Assembly: GCA_017848795.1 (NCBI GenBank)
Contig: JAFIHG010000018.1
Location: forward strand, 1 to 64,000
Source of the DNA: Candidatus Nanopelagicales bacterium
GTDB taxonomy: Bacteria; Actinomycetota; Actinomycetes; S36-B12; CAIYMF01
DNA: 64,000 nt
Direction of reading: 5' to 3'
A program made the position numbers and the translations under genes. This document shows, piece after piece, positions 43,148 to 55,093 of the stretch; positions within the stretch are counted from its first letter, which is position 1; every line of letters begins with the position of its first letter. The notes beneath the pieces were generated by a model. The model had not been told where the DNA came from. It saw nothing but the letters and a program-made list of their open reading frames with translations, and ran no database searches.

Positions 43148-44820
43148 CGACGCGGCGGGACGGCTGGTGGACCGATGCGGTCGTCTACCAGATCTACCCG
43201 CGCTCGTTCGCCGACTCCGACGGCGACGGGATGGGCGACCTGCCCGGGATCACCGCCCAGCTGCCGGCGGTGGCCGAACTCGGCGTCGATGCGGTGTGGC
43301 TCTCGCCGTTCTACCGCTCCCCGCAGGACGACGGCGGCTACGACGTCGCCGACTACCGCGACGTCGACCCCCTCTTCGGCACGCTCGCGGACGCGCAACG
43401 GCTGGTGGAGCAGGCGCACGCGGCGGGGCTGAAGGTGATCGTCGACCTGGTCCCCAACCACACGTCCGACGCGCATCCCTGGTTCGTCGCGGCGCTCGCC
43501 GCCCCACCCGGCAGCCCCGAGCGGGACCGGTACGTGTTCCGCGACGGCCGCGGGTCGCACGGCGAGCTGCCGCCCAACGACTGGGTCAGCGAGTTCGGCG
43601 GCCCGGCCTGGACGCGGGTCACCGAAGCGGACGGGCGTCCGGGACAGTGGTACCTGCACCTGTTCAGCCGCCGCCAGCCGGACCTGAACTGGGGGTTGGC
43701 CGAGGTGCGGGCCGAGTTCGTCGACATCCTGCGCTTCTGGCTCGACCGCGGCGTCGACGGGTTCCGGGTCGACGTCGCCCACGGGCTGGTCAAGGCCGAA
43801 GGGCTGCCGGACTGGCCGTACGAGCGCGACCGGCTCGCCATGTACGGCGGGCCGAAACCGCCGCTGCCGTTCTACGACCAGGACGGCGTGCACGACATCT
43901 ACCGCGAGTGGCACCGGGTGCTCGCGGGCTACCAGCCGGCGCGCATGATGATCGCCGAGGCGTACGTCGGACCGGCGCCGCGGCTGGCCCGCTACGTGCG
44001 CGCCGACGAGATGGACCAAGCGTTCAACTTCGAGTTCCTCGTCACCCCATGGGATCCGGCCGAGCTGCGCGCCGTCGTCGACCGCGGGCTGGCCGCGTTC
44101 CGTGACGTCGCAGCGGCTCCGACCTGGGTGCTGTCGAACCACGACGTGGTGCGCCACCCCAGCCGGTACGGCATGCCCGCCGACTACCCGATCGCCCGCG
44201 GGTTGCGCGCGGGAGGCCAGCAGCCGGACGAGGCGCTCGGCCTGCGCCGGGCTCGGGCGGCGACGCTGCTGATGCTCGCGCTGCCGGGGAGTGCGTACCT
44301 CTACCAGGGAGAGGAGCTCGGCCTGCCCGAGCACGGGACGATCCCGGAGGAACTGCGCCAGGACCCGGCGCGGCTGCGCGGCGGCACCCACGCGGGCACG
44401 CGCGACGGCGCCCGGGTCCCGATCCCGTGGGCCGCGCGGTCGCCCGCGTACGGCTTCAGCCCGAGCGGACGCAGCTGGTTACCGCAGCCGCCCTCCTGGG
44501 CCGCGTACGCCCGCGACCGGCAGGTCGGGGTGGCCGGCTCGACGTACGAGCTGTACCGCGCGGCGCTGGCGCTGCGGCGTACGCACCGGCTGGGCCGCGG
44601 CGAGCTCCGGTGGCGCGAGGTCGCGCCCTGCGCCCTGGCCTTCGAGAACCGAGACCTATTGGTGTTGCTCAACTTCGGTCCGTCGCCAGTGCGGCTTCCA
44701 GAGGGCTGGGAACCGATCCTCGCCTCCGCCGACCTCGCAGCGGCGGGCGTGCCGACCGACGCGGCGGTGTGGGCGCGCCGCGCGCGGAGGTCGGCTGTGG
44801 CGGGTGTGGTCCCGGTATAG
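43144..44820 (+). CDS. GH13 alpha-glucosidase (oligo-1,6-glucosidase/AglA type)
   Basis: A 558-residue GH13 enzyme. Conserved regions are in order: I DLVPNHTSD, II DGFRVDVAHG (nucleophile Asp), III IAEAYVG (acid/base Glu) and IV LSNHDVVRH, with the N-terminal VVYQIYPRSFADSDGDG typical of subfamilies 23/30/31. It hydrolyses alpha-glucosides such as maltose, sucrose or isomaltose-type oligosaccharides in the cytoplasm. The start overlaps the kinase-peptidase fusion gene (ATGA). The stop lies inside a terminator hairpin. Exact linkage preference is not resolved. Confidence 0.92.
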   Translation: MTTRRDGWWTDAVVYQIYPRSFADSDGDGMGDLPGITAQLPAVAELGVDAVWLSPFYRSPQDDGGYDVADYRDVDPLFGTLADAQRLVEQAHAAGLKVIVDLVPNHTSDAHPWFVAALAAPPGSPERDRYVFRDGRGSHGELPPNDWVSEFGGPAWTRVTEADGRPGQWYLHLFSRRQPDLNWGLAEVRAEFVDILRFWLDRGVDGFRVDVAHGLVKAEGLPDWPYERDRLAMYGGPKPPLPFYDQDGVHDIYREWHRVLAGYQPARMMIAEAYVGPAPRLARYVRADEMDQAFNFEFLVTPWDPAELRAVVDRGLAAFRDVAAAPTWVLSNHDVVRHPSRYGMPADYPIARGLRAGGQQPDEALGLRRARAATLLMLALPGSAYLYQGEELGLPEHGTIPEELRQDPARLRGGTHAGTRDGARVPIPWAARSPAYGFSPSGRSWLPQPPSWAAYARDRQVGVAGSTYELYRAALALRRTHRLGRGELRWREVAPCALAFENRDLLVLLNFGPSPVRLPEGWEPILASADLAAAGVPTDAAVWARRARRSAVAGVVPV

Positions 44821-44837
44821 CGGCACCACACCCGCCA
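44798..44837. terminator. Bidirectional hairpin at the 3' end of the GH13 gene
   Basis: TGGCGGGTGTGGT (44798-44810) pairs perfectly with ACCACACCCGCCA (44825-44837) around a 14-base loop containing the GH13 stop codon. It separates convergent genes and shares AGCGGCACCACACCCGCCA with the hairpin at 3066-3111. Confidence 0.75.
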
Positions 44838-44847
44838 GTGTGGCCGC

Positions 44848-45798
44848 TCACGGCAAGCTGAGCGTGACGAGCAGGGCGGCGTGGTCGCTGTCGGGGACCT
44901 GCGCGGTGTGCAGCGCACTGGCACGGACGCCCTCGCCGCGCACCAGGACGTGGTCGATGGCGACGGCGGCGGGGACGCGACGTCCGTACGGGAAGGTGAA
45001 GGCGAGGCCGGCACCTGCCTGGTCGGCGGCGTCGACCACGTCGAGCGCCGCGCTCAACTGCTGGAACGGGACGTGGTCGCGTGTCGCATTGAGGTCGCCC
45101 AGCACGAGTAGCGGACCGGCCGGCTCCGCGAGATCGCGCGCGAGTTGCTCGTACTCGCGCTTCCAGGCGGACCCGTCGAACGGTCCCGGCGCGATCGGGT
45201 GCAGAGCGGCCACCGTGACGGGACGGCCGCCGACTTCGGTACGGGCGAGCAGCTGCTCGGAGGTATACCCGGGCAGGCTCTCCCCGGCCCGCAGCGGCGT
45301 ACGGGACCACAGCCCGGTCCCGGTGAAGCCGTCGGCGGGGCGCAGGAAGTGATGCGGCAGCAGGTGGTCCAGGCCTGCGGTACGCAGCGCGCTCACCGCC
45401 AGTGGGGTGAGCTCCTCGAGCGCCAGGACGGACACGTCGTGCTCGCGGACGAGACGTACGACCGCGTCGGGATCGGCGCTGCCCTTATTGAGGTTCAACG
45501 TCATGACGGTCGCGGTCGTCGACCCGTCGGGGCCGCCGTCGCGCACGAAGACCGGCGCGAGCCACCACCCCTGCACGACGACCAGGGCACCGGCGACGAC
45601 GAGCAGCACCACCGAGCGGGAGAGCGCCGCAAGCACCAGGCAGAGCACCGCGGGCCCGGCGAACCACGGCGTCAGCGCGACGACGTAGGCGACCGGGCCG
45701 GCGTCGTAGCCGAACCCGCGGGCGAGCGTCGCGAGCACGACGGGGACGAGCAGCAGCACCGTGAGCGCCCACAGCGCGGTGCGGCACGGGTGCAGCAC
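44848..45798 (-). CDS. Membrane-anchored endonuclease/exonuclease/phosphatase family protein
   Basis: A 316-residue protein. Three membrane helices (about 8-27, 35-58 and 62-82) precede an EEP domain with all core motifs: TLNLNKG, LEE, HPIAPGP, GDLNATRDH and the final SDHAALLV. Members cleave phosphodiester or phosphomonoester bonds; the anchor places this domain outside the membrane, as in VanX-region and YafD-like proteins. It starts five bases after the asd stop, so it shares the asd transcript, though no functional link to aspartate metabolism is known. Confidence 0.88.
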   Translation of the reverse strand: MLHPCRTALWALTVLLLVPVVLATLARGFGYDAGPVAYVVALTPWFAGPAVLCLVLAALSRSVVLLVVAGALVVVQGWWLAPVFVRDGGPDGSTTATVMTLNLNKGSADPDAVVRLVREHDVSVLALEELTPLAVSALRTAGLDHLLPHHFLRPADGFTGTGLWSRTPLRAGESLPGYTSEQLLARTEVGGRPVTVAALHPIAPGPFDGSAWKREYEQLARDLAEPAGPLLVLGDLNATRDHVPFQQLSAALDVVDAADQAGAGLAFTFPYGRRVPAAVAIDHVLVRGEGVRASALHTAQVPDSDHAALLVTLSLP

Positions 45799-45803
45799 GC
45801 GCG

Positions 45804-48270
<2,467 letters not shown>

Positions 48271-48386
48271 GGCGAACTCTCCTGCAGCCTCAGCGGCCAT
48301 GGGACGCGGCACGGCCGTACCAGACGGACACCGCAGTGTACCGACGTCCGCGACGCGACCGTTTCAGGTCCGGATGGTGGAACCGC

Positions 48387-48959
48387 TCACTGGTCGTCGG
48401 TCGCGGCGTCCTCCAAGGGGACACCGAGCCGCACGTGCGCCACGACCGACTGCAGCGCGCGCAGTGCGCCGGACGCCGCCGGACCCCAGGTGGACAGGTA
48501 CGAGAACTGCCACCACCACAGGGCTTCCAGGTGCCGTCCGGACAGGTGGTGGGAGAGCCCGTGCAGCAGGTCGGTGCAGATCTCGGCCAGGTCGTCGGAG
48601 AGCCGCGCCGGGACCAGCTCGGCCGGGGCGTACGGGTCGAAGACCTCGACGTAGTCGTCGGCCTCGCCGAGCAGCTCGCGCAGGTGTACGCGCAGCAGAT
48701 CCACGTCCACCTCGTACCCCGCGTCCGGCTCGAACCGTTCCTCGGGGACGATGTCGACGATCGCGCCCAGGGCCGCTCCCGAGCCGAGCAGCACGGACAG
48801 GTCCAGCAGCAGCCGCGACACGGTCTCGTCCGGGTTGCCGCCCGCGGCGACCTCCTGCACGGACTCCACGAACGCCCGCGCGGAGCGCGCCACGTCGTCC
48901 GCGAGCGTCACCAGGTCGGCGCCCTGGCCGGGTGCAGCGTCGGTCGTACTCGTGGTCAT
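48387..48959 (-). CDS. DUF5063 domain protein
   Basis: A 190-residue soluble, acidic, mostly helical protein of the DUF5063 family, recognised by the segments DPYAPAELVPARLSDDLAEI and EALWWWQFSYLSTWGPAA and by its position between recR and lysC, where homologues sit in many actinobacteria. Function is unknown; the aromatic WWW patch may be a binding surface. The ATG at 48959 has GGGAGG nearby. It is followed by a 116-base gap before the lysC start. Confidence 0.85.
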   Translation of the reverse strand: MTTSTTDAAPGQGADLVTLADDVARSARAFVESVQEVAAGGNPDETVSRLLLDLSVLLGSGAALGAIVDIVPEERFEPDAGYEVDVDLLRVHLRELLGEADDYVEVFDPYAPAELVPARLSDDLAEICTDLLHGLSHHLSGRHLEALWWWQFSYLSTWGPAASGALRALQSVVAHVRLGVPLEDAATDDQ

Positions 48960-49106
48960 CGCGCCTCCCTCGGGTGTACGGGTCGCATGGCGTGCGCCAC
49001 TGCCAAGCCTGTCATCTCCGGCGGGGCGGAGCCACGCCCCGTACCGTGTCGGTCCCCACCTTCGAGCGTCTGCGACCCGGCCGGCAGACCGCTGCGCCGA
49101 ACGGGG

Positions 49107-49135
49107 TGTGCACGCGGCCGCTATCCCGCTATAGT
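49107..49135 (+). promoter_or_regulatory. Promoter of the TauE gene at 49171
   Basis: TGTGCA (49107-49112) and a near-consensus TATAGT (49130-49135) are 17 bases apart, about 35 bases before the start codon. This is one of the clearest sigma-A-type promoters visible in the window. Confidence 0.6.
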
Positions 49136-49170
49136 CTGCCGGGTTAGTAGGGAATGGACGGGAGCAGCGC

Positions 49171-50148
49171 ATGGGAATCGAGCACGTGGACGTACTGCTC
49201 GCCCTCGGCGGTCTGGTGGCCGGCCTGATGGTCGGGCTGACCGGGATGGGTGGCGCGGTGCTCGTCACACCGCTGCTCATCGTCGGGTTCGGCATCCCGG
49301 CCACGGCGGCGGTCTCGAGCGACGTCGTCGCCGGGGCGGTCGTCAAACCCGTCGGCGCGTACGTCCACGCCCGGCGCGGCACCGTCCACTGGGGGCTGGT
49401 GCGGTGGCTCTCGTTCGGTTCCGTGCCCGGGGTCCTGATCGGCACGCTGGTCTTCAGCCGCGCCATCGGGGCGAGCGGGCTCGACGACGCCCTGCGTACC
49501 TGGATCGGCGCGATCCTGATCGTCGCGCTGTTCGCGATGATCGCCAAGACCCGGATCATGCGGCGGCGCGAGTCGCGGCCGGACTACCAGGCGGTGCCGG
49601 GTGACGACCCGCGGCACGGGCCGCGTGCCCCGATCCGGCCGGTCGTCACCCTGGTGCTCGGCTTCTTCGTCGGGATGGTGGTCGGGACCACCTCGGTCGG
49701 GTCCGGCTCGCTGGTCGTGACGCTGCTGCTCCTGCTGTACCCGCTGCTGCGTCCCTCGGTGCTCGTCGGGACCGACCTGGTGCAGGCGGCGCCGATGCTG
49801 ATCGCCGGTGCGATCGCGCACGCCGGGATCGGCGACGTCGACTGGCGCGTGACGGCCGCGCTGCTCGTGGGGCAGATCCCGGGTGTCTGGTTCGGTGCGC
49901 GGCTCTCGTCGCGGTACAACGGGCTGGGGCTGCGCTACCTGCTGATGGTGGTGCTCGCCGCGACCGCGCTGAAGCTGCTGCACGTACCCACCCTGATCTG
50001 TTCGCTGGTCGCGGTCGGCGGGCTCGTCGTCGTCGGCATCGTGCTGCTGCGCCAGCGCGCGGGACGCGCCGTCGTCGTGGACCCGGAAGCCGCGCAGGCC
50101 GTCCAGGCCGCGCCGCAGCCGGTACGGCACCCGGCCGACACCGCCTGA
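49171..50148 (+). CDS. TauE/SafE-family permease
   Basis: A 325-residue membrane protein with about eight helices. Both half-repeats carry the family motif: GLTGMGGAVLVTPLLIVGFG (about 22-41) and VGTTSVGSGSLVVTLLLLLY (about 170-189); the second lacks the double Gly of the first. A cytoplasmic loop of about 30 charged residues separates the halves. It probably exports a sulfur or carboxylate anion. It is in a conserved chromosomal neighbourhood next to recR rather than in a sulfur operon, so its substrate may differ from that of the paralogue at 28770. Confidence 0.87.
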   Translation: MGIEHVDVLLALGGLVAGLMVGLTGMGGAVLVTPLLIVGFGIPATAAVSSDVVAGAVVKPVGAYVHARRGTVHWGLVRWLSFGSVPGVLIGTLVFSRAIGASGLDDALRTWIGAILIVALFAMIAKTRIMRRRESRPDYQAVPGDDPRHGPRAPIRPVVTLVLGFFVGMVVGTTSVGSGSLVVTLLLLLYPLLRPSVLVGTDLVQAAPMLIAGAIAHAGIGDVDWRVTAALLVGQIPGVWFGARLSSRYNGLGLRYLLMVVLAATALKLLHVPTLICSLVAVGGLVVVGIVLLRQRAGRAVVVDPEAAQAVQAAPQPVRHPADTA

Positions 50149-50169
50149 CGGCCCGGCCCAGCGCGCGGC

Positions 50170-50772
50170 TCAGGGCACGTCGAGGCGCCGGCGCCCCTCG
50201 AAGGCCCGGCCGAGCGTCACCTCGTCGGCGTACTCGAGGTCCCCGCCGACCGGCAGCCCGCTCGCGAGGCGGCTCACCGCCACGCCCATGGGTGCGATCA
50301 GGCGCGCCAGGTAGGTCGCCGTCGCCTCGCCCTCGAGGTTCGGGTCGGTCGCGATGATGAGCTCGCGTACCGTGCCGTCGGCGAGCCGGCCGAGCAGTTC
50401 CTTGATCCGCAGGTCGTCGGGCCCCACCCCGTCGATCGGGCTGATCGCGCCGCCGAGGACGTGGTAGCGCCCGCGGTACTCGCGGGTCCGCTCGACGGCG
50501 ACGATGTCCTTGGGCTCCTCCACGACGCACAGCACCGCCGTGTCCCGGCGCGGGTCCTGGCAGATGCGGCACTCGGCGTCCTCGGCGACGTTGCCGCAGA
50601 CCGTGCAGAAGCGGACCCGCTCCTTGACCTCGAGCATCGCCTGCGCGAGGCGGCGTACGTCCTCGGAGTCGGCCTGCAGCAGGTGGAAGGCGATCCGCTG
50701 CGCGCTCTTGGGGCCGACCCCGGGCAGCCGGCCGAGCTCGTCGATGAGGTCCTGGACCACGCCTTCGTACAC
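50170..50772 (-). CDS. recR: Recombination mediator RecR
   Basis: A 200-residue protein of standard RecR size and order: N-terminal helix-hairpin-helix ([20 protein letters not shown]), C4 zinc finger ([16 protein letters not shown], about 56-71) and Toprim domain ([14 protein letters not shown] to [12 protein letters not shown]). With RecF/RecO it loads RecA on gapped DNA. GTG start at 50772, 45 bases downstream of the dnaX stop; the dnaX-recR pairing is conserved across bacteria. Confidence 0.97.
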   Translation of the reverse strand: MYEGVVQDLIDELGRLPGVGPKSAQRIAFHLLQADSEDVRRLAQAMLEVKERVRFCTVCGNVAEDAECRICQDPRRDTAVLCVVEEPKDIVAVERTREYRGRYHVLGGAISPIDGVGPDDLRIKELLGRLADGTVRELIIATDPNLEGEATATYLARLIAPMGVAVSRLASGLPVGGDLEYADEVTLGRAFEGRRRLDVP

Positions 50773-50817
50773 GTCAGAGGCCTTTGTTCGCAGTCGCTAA
50801 CCAGCTCGCGGCCCTGG

Positions 50818-52698
50818 TCAGGGCCGGTCGTACTCCTCGACGACGCTGCCGCCGAGCTCGCGCTGCAGCAGGGCGAGCGGTGAGCTGTCGCCCTCGTCGG
50901 CGTCCGGGTCGTCCGGAGCGGCGTCGTCGTCCTCCGCGACCGGCGGAGGTGACGGGCGTTCGGCAGGCACCGCCGCACCGGAGCCGGCCGGCGGTGCGGT
51001 GCCACCGCCGAGCACCAGGTCGAGCTCGACGGGCGTACCGGTGACCGCCGCGACGGCCTCGCTCAGCGTCGCGAGGTGCGCCGCGCTGCGCCGCAGGAAG
51101 TCGAGCCGGGACGCCTCCGGGTGCGCCACCACCACCGTGGTGCCGCTCACCAGCTGCACCGTCGTGCCGTCCACGAGGGTGTGCGCGACCCGGCTGCGCT
51201 CGAGCACGGTCGCCAGCACCTGCGGCCAGGCCGCCCGGACCGCGGTCAGGTCCAGGGCCGCCTCGGCGCTCGTGGCGGCCGGCGCAGCGGCCGCGTCCGG
51301 GGCCGGCGTCGCTGCAGCACCTGTCACCGTCGAGAGCCGGGGCGGGGCGGGAGGCACCGCGGCGGGTGGGGCCGTACGCGGCGGGGCCGGAGGTACGGGT
51401 GGCGGCGCAGTCATGGCGGCATCCGGTGGCGGGGCTGCAGGCGTGGGCTGCGCGAAGGGGGCGCGCTCGGGCGGTGCGGTGCGCGCGGGGGCGGCGGCGA
51501 TGCCGGGCTCGGTGGTGGTGCCGGGCTCGGTCCCGTGCAGGGCGAGCCGGTGCTCGACCCGGTCGAGGCGGGCCAGCACCCCGGACGCGGAGTCGTCGGC
51601 CGCCGGCAGCAGCAGCCGCGCCCCGAGCAGCTCGAGCTGCAACCGGGGCGCCGTCGACCCCTTCAACTCCGACAGGCCCGCGGACACCAGGTCGGCCGCC
51701 CGCGAGAGCTGCCCGGTCCCGAGCGCCGCGCTCTGGCGGGCCATCGCATCCAGCTCGCTGTCGGGCACCTCGAGCAGCCCGACCGACGCCGCGTCGGGGA
51801 CCTGCTGCAGCACGAGCAGGTCGCGCAGCCGTTCCAGCAGGTCGGTGGCGAACCGGCGGGGGTCGGTGCCGGCCTCGACGACCTCCTCGATGACGGCGTA
51901 CAGCGCCCTTCCGTCGCCTGCCACCAGCGCGTCGACGAGCCGGTCGAGGACTGCGGCATCGGTGAACCCGAGCTGGGCGACGGCGTCCGCCTGCGTGATT
52001 CCGTCGGCGCCCGAGCCCGCGATCAGCTGGCCGAGGATCGACTGGGCGTCCCGTACCGAACCTTGCGCGGCCCGCGCCACGAGCGTCAGCGCTGCCGGGT
52101 CGGCGGGCACGTTCTCCTGCTCGCAGGTCCACGCGAGGTGCTCCTGCAGCCGGCGGGTGGGGACCAGGCGGAACGGGTACTGGTGGGTGCGGCTGCGGAT
52201 CGTCGGCAGTACGGCGTCCGGCTCGGTCGTCGCGAAGACGAACCGCAGGTGGGCGGGCGGCTCCTCGATCAGCTTGAGCAGCGCGTTCCAGGCCTCCTTG
52301 GTGAGCTGGTGCGCCTCGTCGATGATGAAGACCTTGTAGCGGCTGGCCGCCGGGGCGTACATCGCCTTCTCGCGCAGCTCGCGCGCGTCGTCGATGCCGC
52401 GGTTGGTCGCGGCGTCCATCTCGACCACGTCGATGCTGCCCGGGCCGTTCGGTGCCAGGTCCTGGCACGACTGGCACGTACCGCACGGCTCGGAGGTCGG
52501 GCCCGCGACGCAGTTGAGCGAACGGGCCAGGATCCGGGCGGTCGACGTCTTGCCGCACCCGCGGGGCCCGGTGAACAGGTACGCGTGGTGCACCCGACCG
52601 GAGTCCAGCGCCCGCGCGAGCGGCACCGTGACGTGGTCCTGCCCGATCACGTCGGCGAGCCGGCCGGGCCGGTAGGTGCGGTAGAGAGCGAGCGCCAC
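50818..52698 (-). CDS. dnaX: DNA polymerase III subunits gamma/tau
   Basis: A 626-residue clamp-loader protein. The AAA+ domain has Walker A GPRGCGKTS (about 44-52), a four-Cys zinc module (CxxxxxxxxCGTCQSC), Walker B FIIDEAH and an SRC-like sensor. After the collar domain (to about 365) comes a Pro/Ala-rich linker (about 400-490) and a C-terminal tau-like domain with an acidic tail. GTG start at 52698. I did not see an obvious slippery A-rich frameshift site, expected to be rare in such GC-rich DNA, so only tau may be made. The SRP RNA gene lies directly upstream. Confidence 0.96.
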   Translation of the reverse strand: MALALYRTYRPGRLADVIGQDHVTVPLARALDSGRVHHAYLFTGPRGCGKTSTARILARSLNCVAGPTSEPCGTCQSCQDLAPNGPGSIDVVEMDAATNRGIDDARELREKAMYAPAASRYKVFIIDEAHQLTKEAWNALLKLIEEPPAHLRFVFATTEPDAVLPTIRSRTHQYPFRLVPTRRLQEHLAWTCEQENVPADPAALTLVARAAQGSVRDAQSILGQLIAGSGADGITQADAVAQLGFTDAAVLDRLVDALVAGDGRALYAVIEEVVEAGTDPRRFATDLLERLRDLLVLQQVPDAASVGLLEVPDSELDAMARQSAALGTGQLSRAADLVSAGLSELKGSTAPRLQLELLGARLLLPAADDSASGVLARLDRVEHRLALHGTEPGTTTEPGIAAAPARTAPPERAPFAQPTPAAPPPDAAMTAPPPVPPAPPRTAPPAAVPPAPPRLSTVTGAAATPAPDAAAAPAATSAEAALDLTAVRAAWPQVLATVLERSRVAHTLVDGTTVQLVSGTTVVVAHPEASRLDFLRRSAAHLATLSEAVAAVTGTPVELDLVLGGGTAPPAGSGAAVPAERPSPPPVAEDDDAAPDDPDADEGDSSPLALLQRELGGSVVEEYDRP

Positions 52699-52784
52699 GC
52701 AGTGACCCTAGTCGCGCCCCCCGACGCTCGCGGAACGGGGAAGTTCCCCAAGCCCGGTGACTCGGCACGTTCCCCGTCGTGCAA

Positions 52785-52880
52785 GAGGTGACCCCTCGCG
52801 CACCCGCCAGAGCCCACCTGCCCTTGCTGCCTTCCGGCCCTGGGGGATTCAGCGGGGTGACGCCGCACGAGGGGTCGAGG
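52785..52880 (-). ncRNA. ffs: Bacterial small signal recognition particle RNA (4.5S type)
   Basis: On the minus strand GACCCCTCGTGC pairs with GCGCGAGGGGTC to close a long hairpin whose apical part contains the invariant SRP Ffh-binding signature CAGGGCCGGAAGGCAGCAAG. Length is about 90-96 bases; exact ends are estimated from pairing. Location immediately upstream of dnaX is the usual one in actinobacteria. Confidence 0.93.
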
Positions 52881-52950
52881 CGCAAGTGTACGGGGCGGCT
52901 GCGGGCCGGGCGATTTCGGTCGCCGCACGCGGACCCGTATCCTCCTGCGC

Positions 52951-53035
52951 GGAGGATTCGCATAGTGGCCTAGTGCGCACGCTTGGAAAGCGTGTTGGGT
53001 TAACGCCCTCAGGGGTTCGAATCCCCTATCCTCCG
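52951..53035 (+). tRNA. tRNA-Ser(GGA)
   Basis: An 85-base class II tRNA: acceptor GGAGGAT/ATCCTCC, anticodon stem CACGC/GCGTG with loop TTGGAAA giving anticodon GGA, variable arm GTTGGGTTAACGCCCTC, T loop GTTCGAATCC. CCA is not encoded. Confidence 0.97.
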
Positions 53036-53089
53036 CGCTGCCGCGCGCGCCGTCGTACCGGCGCAGGGTCGGCCCCGTCCGCGCGCGGG

Positions 53090-53183
53090 CCGTTGATCAT
53101 GGCATCGTCGGCCGCAAACGCCGTTCGGGACCGACGACCCCATGATCGACCTGTTGTGCGGCGCACGACGTCATGATCAACGG
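53090..53183. repeat. Palindromic intergenic element with TGATCATG ends
   Basis: CCGTTGATCATG (53090-53101) and CATGATCAACGG (53172-53183) form perfect 12-base arms, and a CCCATGATCGAC half-unit lies inside. About 94 bases, no coding capacity, between tRNA-Ser(GGA) and hmgA. The element at 57319 is similar in style and also carries CATGATCA. Confidence 0.75.
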
Positions 53184-53339
53184 CGAGTGCCGTACAACGA
53201 GTACGACGGGTCGGGTACGGGAGGGCCGTCGCACAGGTTGCCCAGTGCGGCGATCGTCGCTTGACCACTGTGTTCGGCGGTGGTGGGGTCGGATGGACAA
53301 GCTGAGCACGCCCGTGACCTCACCCCTGTGGAGCGCGCC

Positions 53340-54680
53340 ATGACTGCGACCGAGTCCCGCCCCCAGCCCGCCGCGCCGGCCCTGTCCGACCTGCGGTACC
53401 TGTCGGGGTTCGGCAACGAGCACGAGAGCGAGGCGGTGCCCGGCGCGCTGCCGGCGGGGCGAAACTCGCCGCAGCGCGCCCCGCTCGGGCTGTACGCCGA
53501 GCAGCTCTCGGGCACCGCGTTCACCCAGCCGCGCGCGGTCAACCGCCGTACCTGGGTGTACCGGATCACGCCCTCCGCCTCGCACCCGGCGCTGCGGCGG
53601 ATCGGGAACGGGCTGCTGCGTACGGCACCGTTCCGCGACGCCCCGCCGGACCCGAACCGGTTGCGCTGGGACCCGCTCCCGCTGCCGGACGGACCGACCG
53701 ACTTCGTCGAGGGGCTCTACACCGTGGGCGGCAACGGGGACGCCGCCACGCACTGCGGCATCAGCATCCACTGGTACCGCGCCAACCGCTCGATGACCGA
53801 CCGATACTTCGTGGACAACGATGGTGAGCTGCTGCTGGTGCCGCAGCAGGGCCGGCTGCGGCTGCACACCGAGCTCGGCGTGCTCGCGGTCGTACCGGGC
53901 GAGATCGCGGTGGTGCCTCGCGGGATCAGGTTCCGCGTCGTGCTGCTCGACGACGCGGCGCGCGGGTACATCTGCGAGAACCACGGAGCGATGCTGACCC
54001 TGCCCGAGCGGGGGCCGATCGGGGCCAACGGGCTGGCGAACGAGCGTGACTTCCTCGCGCCGATCGCGGCGTACGAGGACCGCACCGGCACGGTCCAGGT
54101 CGTCACGAAGTTCGGCGGCAACCTCTGGGCCGCCGACTACGACCACTCGCCGCTCGACGTGGTCGGCTGGCACGGGGACTACGTGCCGTACAAGTACGAC
54201 CTGCGGCGCTTCAACACGATGGGCACGGTCAGCTACGACCACCCGGACCCCTCGATCTACACGGTGCTCACCGCACCGACCGACACGCCCGGACTCGCCA
54301 ACATCGACTTCGCGATCTTCCCGCCGCGCTGGCTGGTCGGCGAGGACACGTTCCGCCCGCCGTGGTTCCACCGCAACATCATGAGTGAGTTCATGGGTCT
54401 GGTGACGGGGGTGTACGACGCGAAGGCCGAGGGCTTCCTGCCGGGCGGTGCCAGCCTGCACAACTGCTTCAGCTCCCACGGCCCGGACGCTGCGACGTAC
54501 GCCACGGCGAGCACCGCCGAGCTGGCGCCGCAGAAGGTGGCGGACACGCTCGCGTTCATGTTCGAGACGCGCTGGGTGATCGTGCCGACCGAGCACGCGC
54601 TGCACGCGGCGCACCGCCAGCCCGACTACGACGCGGTGTGGGCGGGCCTCCCCCGCAGCTTCACCGGCGATCAGGCCTAG
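53340..54680 (+). CDS. hmgA: Homogentisate 1,2-dioxygenase
   Basis: A 446-residue enzyme of normal length (about 430-450). [20 protein letters not shown] near the N terminus, the cupin core and the iron-ligand region [12 protein letters not shown] and [10 protein letters not shown] are intact. It cleaves homogentisate to maleylacetoacetate in tyrosine and phenylalanine breakdown. The ATG at 53340 (MTATESR) precedes the conserved start. Neighbouring maiA/fahA genes are not present in this window, so the rest of the pathway lies elsewhere. A palindromic element and tRNA precede it. Confidence 0.96.
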   Translation: MTATESRPQPAAPALSDLRYLSGFGNEHESEAVPGALPAGRNSPQRAPLGLYAEQLSGTAFTQPRAVNRRTWVYRITPSASHPALRRIGNGLLRTAPFRDAPPDPNRLRWDPLPLPDGPTDFVEGLYTVGGNGDAATHCGISIHWYRANRSMTDRYFVDNDGELLLVPQQGRLRLHTELGVLAVVPGEIAVVPRGIRFRVVLLDDAARGYICENHGAMLTLPERGPIGANGLANERDFLAPIAAYEDRTGTVQVVTKFGGNLWAADYDHSPLDVVGWHGDYVPYKYDLRRFNTMGTVSYDHPDPSIYTVLTAPTDTPGLANIDFAIFPPRWLVGEDTFRPPWFHRNIMSEFMGLVTGVYDAKAEGFLPGGASLHNCFSSHGPDAATYATASTAELAPQKVADTLAFMFETRWVIVPTEHALHAAHRQPDYDAVWAGLPRSFTGDQA

Positions 54681-54754
54681 CGCTCCGGCGTTACGGCGCT
54701 CCGCAGGCCGGTGACGTGCGCGGCGGGACCGCTTGTGCCACCTAGACTGTCCGG

Positions 54755-55093
54755 GTGATCTTCAAGTCCGTGGGCGAGGGCCGCCCGTACCCGACGGAGG
54801 CGACAGCCCGCGCCGACTGGGCCCAGGTGCCCCCGCGGGTGGTGCGCCTCGCGGACCTGATCACGGTGAAGCGGACCCTCGACCTCGAGACCCTGCTCGA
54901 CGAGCACTCCACGTTCTTCGGCGACCTGTTCCCGCACGTCGTCGAGTGGCGCGGCGAGCTGTATCTCGAGGACGGGTTGCACCGCGCATTGCGTACCGCG
55001 CTGCACGGCCGGCCCACCATGCACGCCCGGGTGCTGGTGGTGTCCGACAAGGGCACCCGGGTCGCCGCGACGCAGGGGAGATCCAGCAGGTGA
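54755..55093 (+). CDS. VapB-family antitoxin-like (ParB/Arc-type) small protein
   Basis: A 112-residue protein of the actinobacterial family often labelled VapB-type antitoxin (MIFKSVGEGRPYP, LEDGLHRALRTALHGRPTMHARVLV). The Leu-Glu-Asp-Gly-x-His-Arg segment resembles ParB/Srx-like folds. No VapC PIN-domain gene adjoins it; its partner is the LytR_C protein, which overlaps it by GTGA, an arrangement also seen in other actinobacteria. A toxin-antitoxin role is therefore doubtful. A TAGACT -10 hexamer ends six bases before the GTG, suggesting a leaderless transcript. Confidence 0.75.
   Translation: MIFKSVGEGRPYPTEATARADWAQVPPRVVRLADLITVKRTLDLETLLDEHSTFFGDLFPHVVEWRGELYLEDGLHRALRTALHGRPTMHARVLVVSDKGTRVAATQGRSSR

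Noticed and set aside
41170-44820. A 1216-codon plus-strand frame
   Set aside because: Real coding starts at 43144 (GH13) in this frame. The upstream part is a different frame of the kinase-M23 fusion and is Arg-rich shadow.
52785-52880. A terminator or attachment-site inverted repeat upstream of dnaX
   Set aside because: The apical sequence CAGGGCCGGAAGGCAGCAAG identifies it as SRP RNA, and the inverted repeat is its closing stem.
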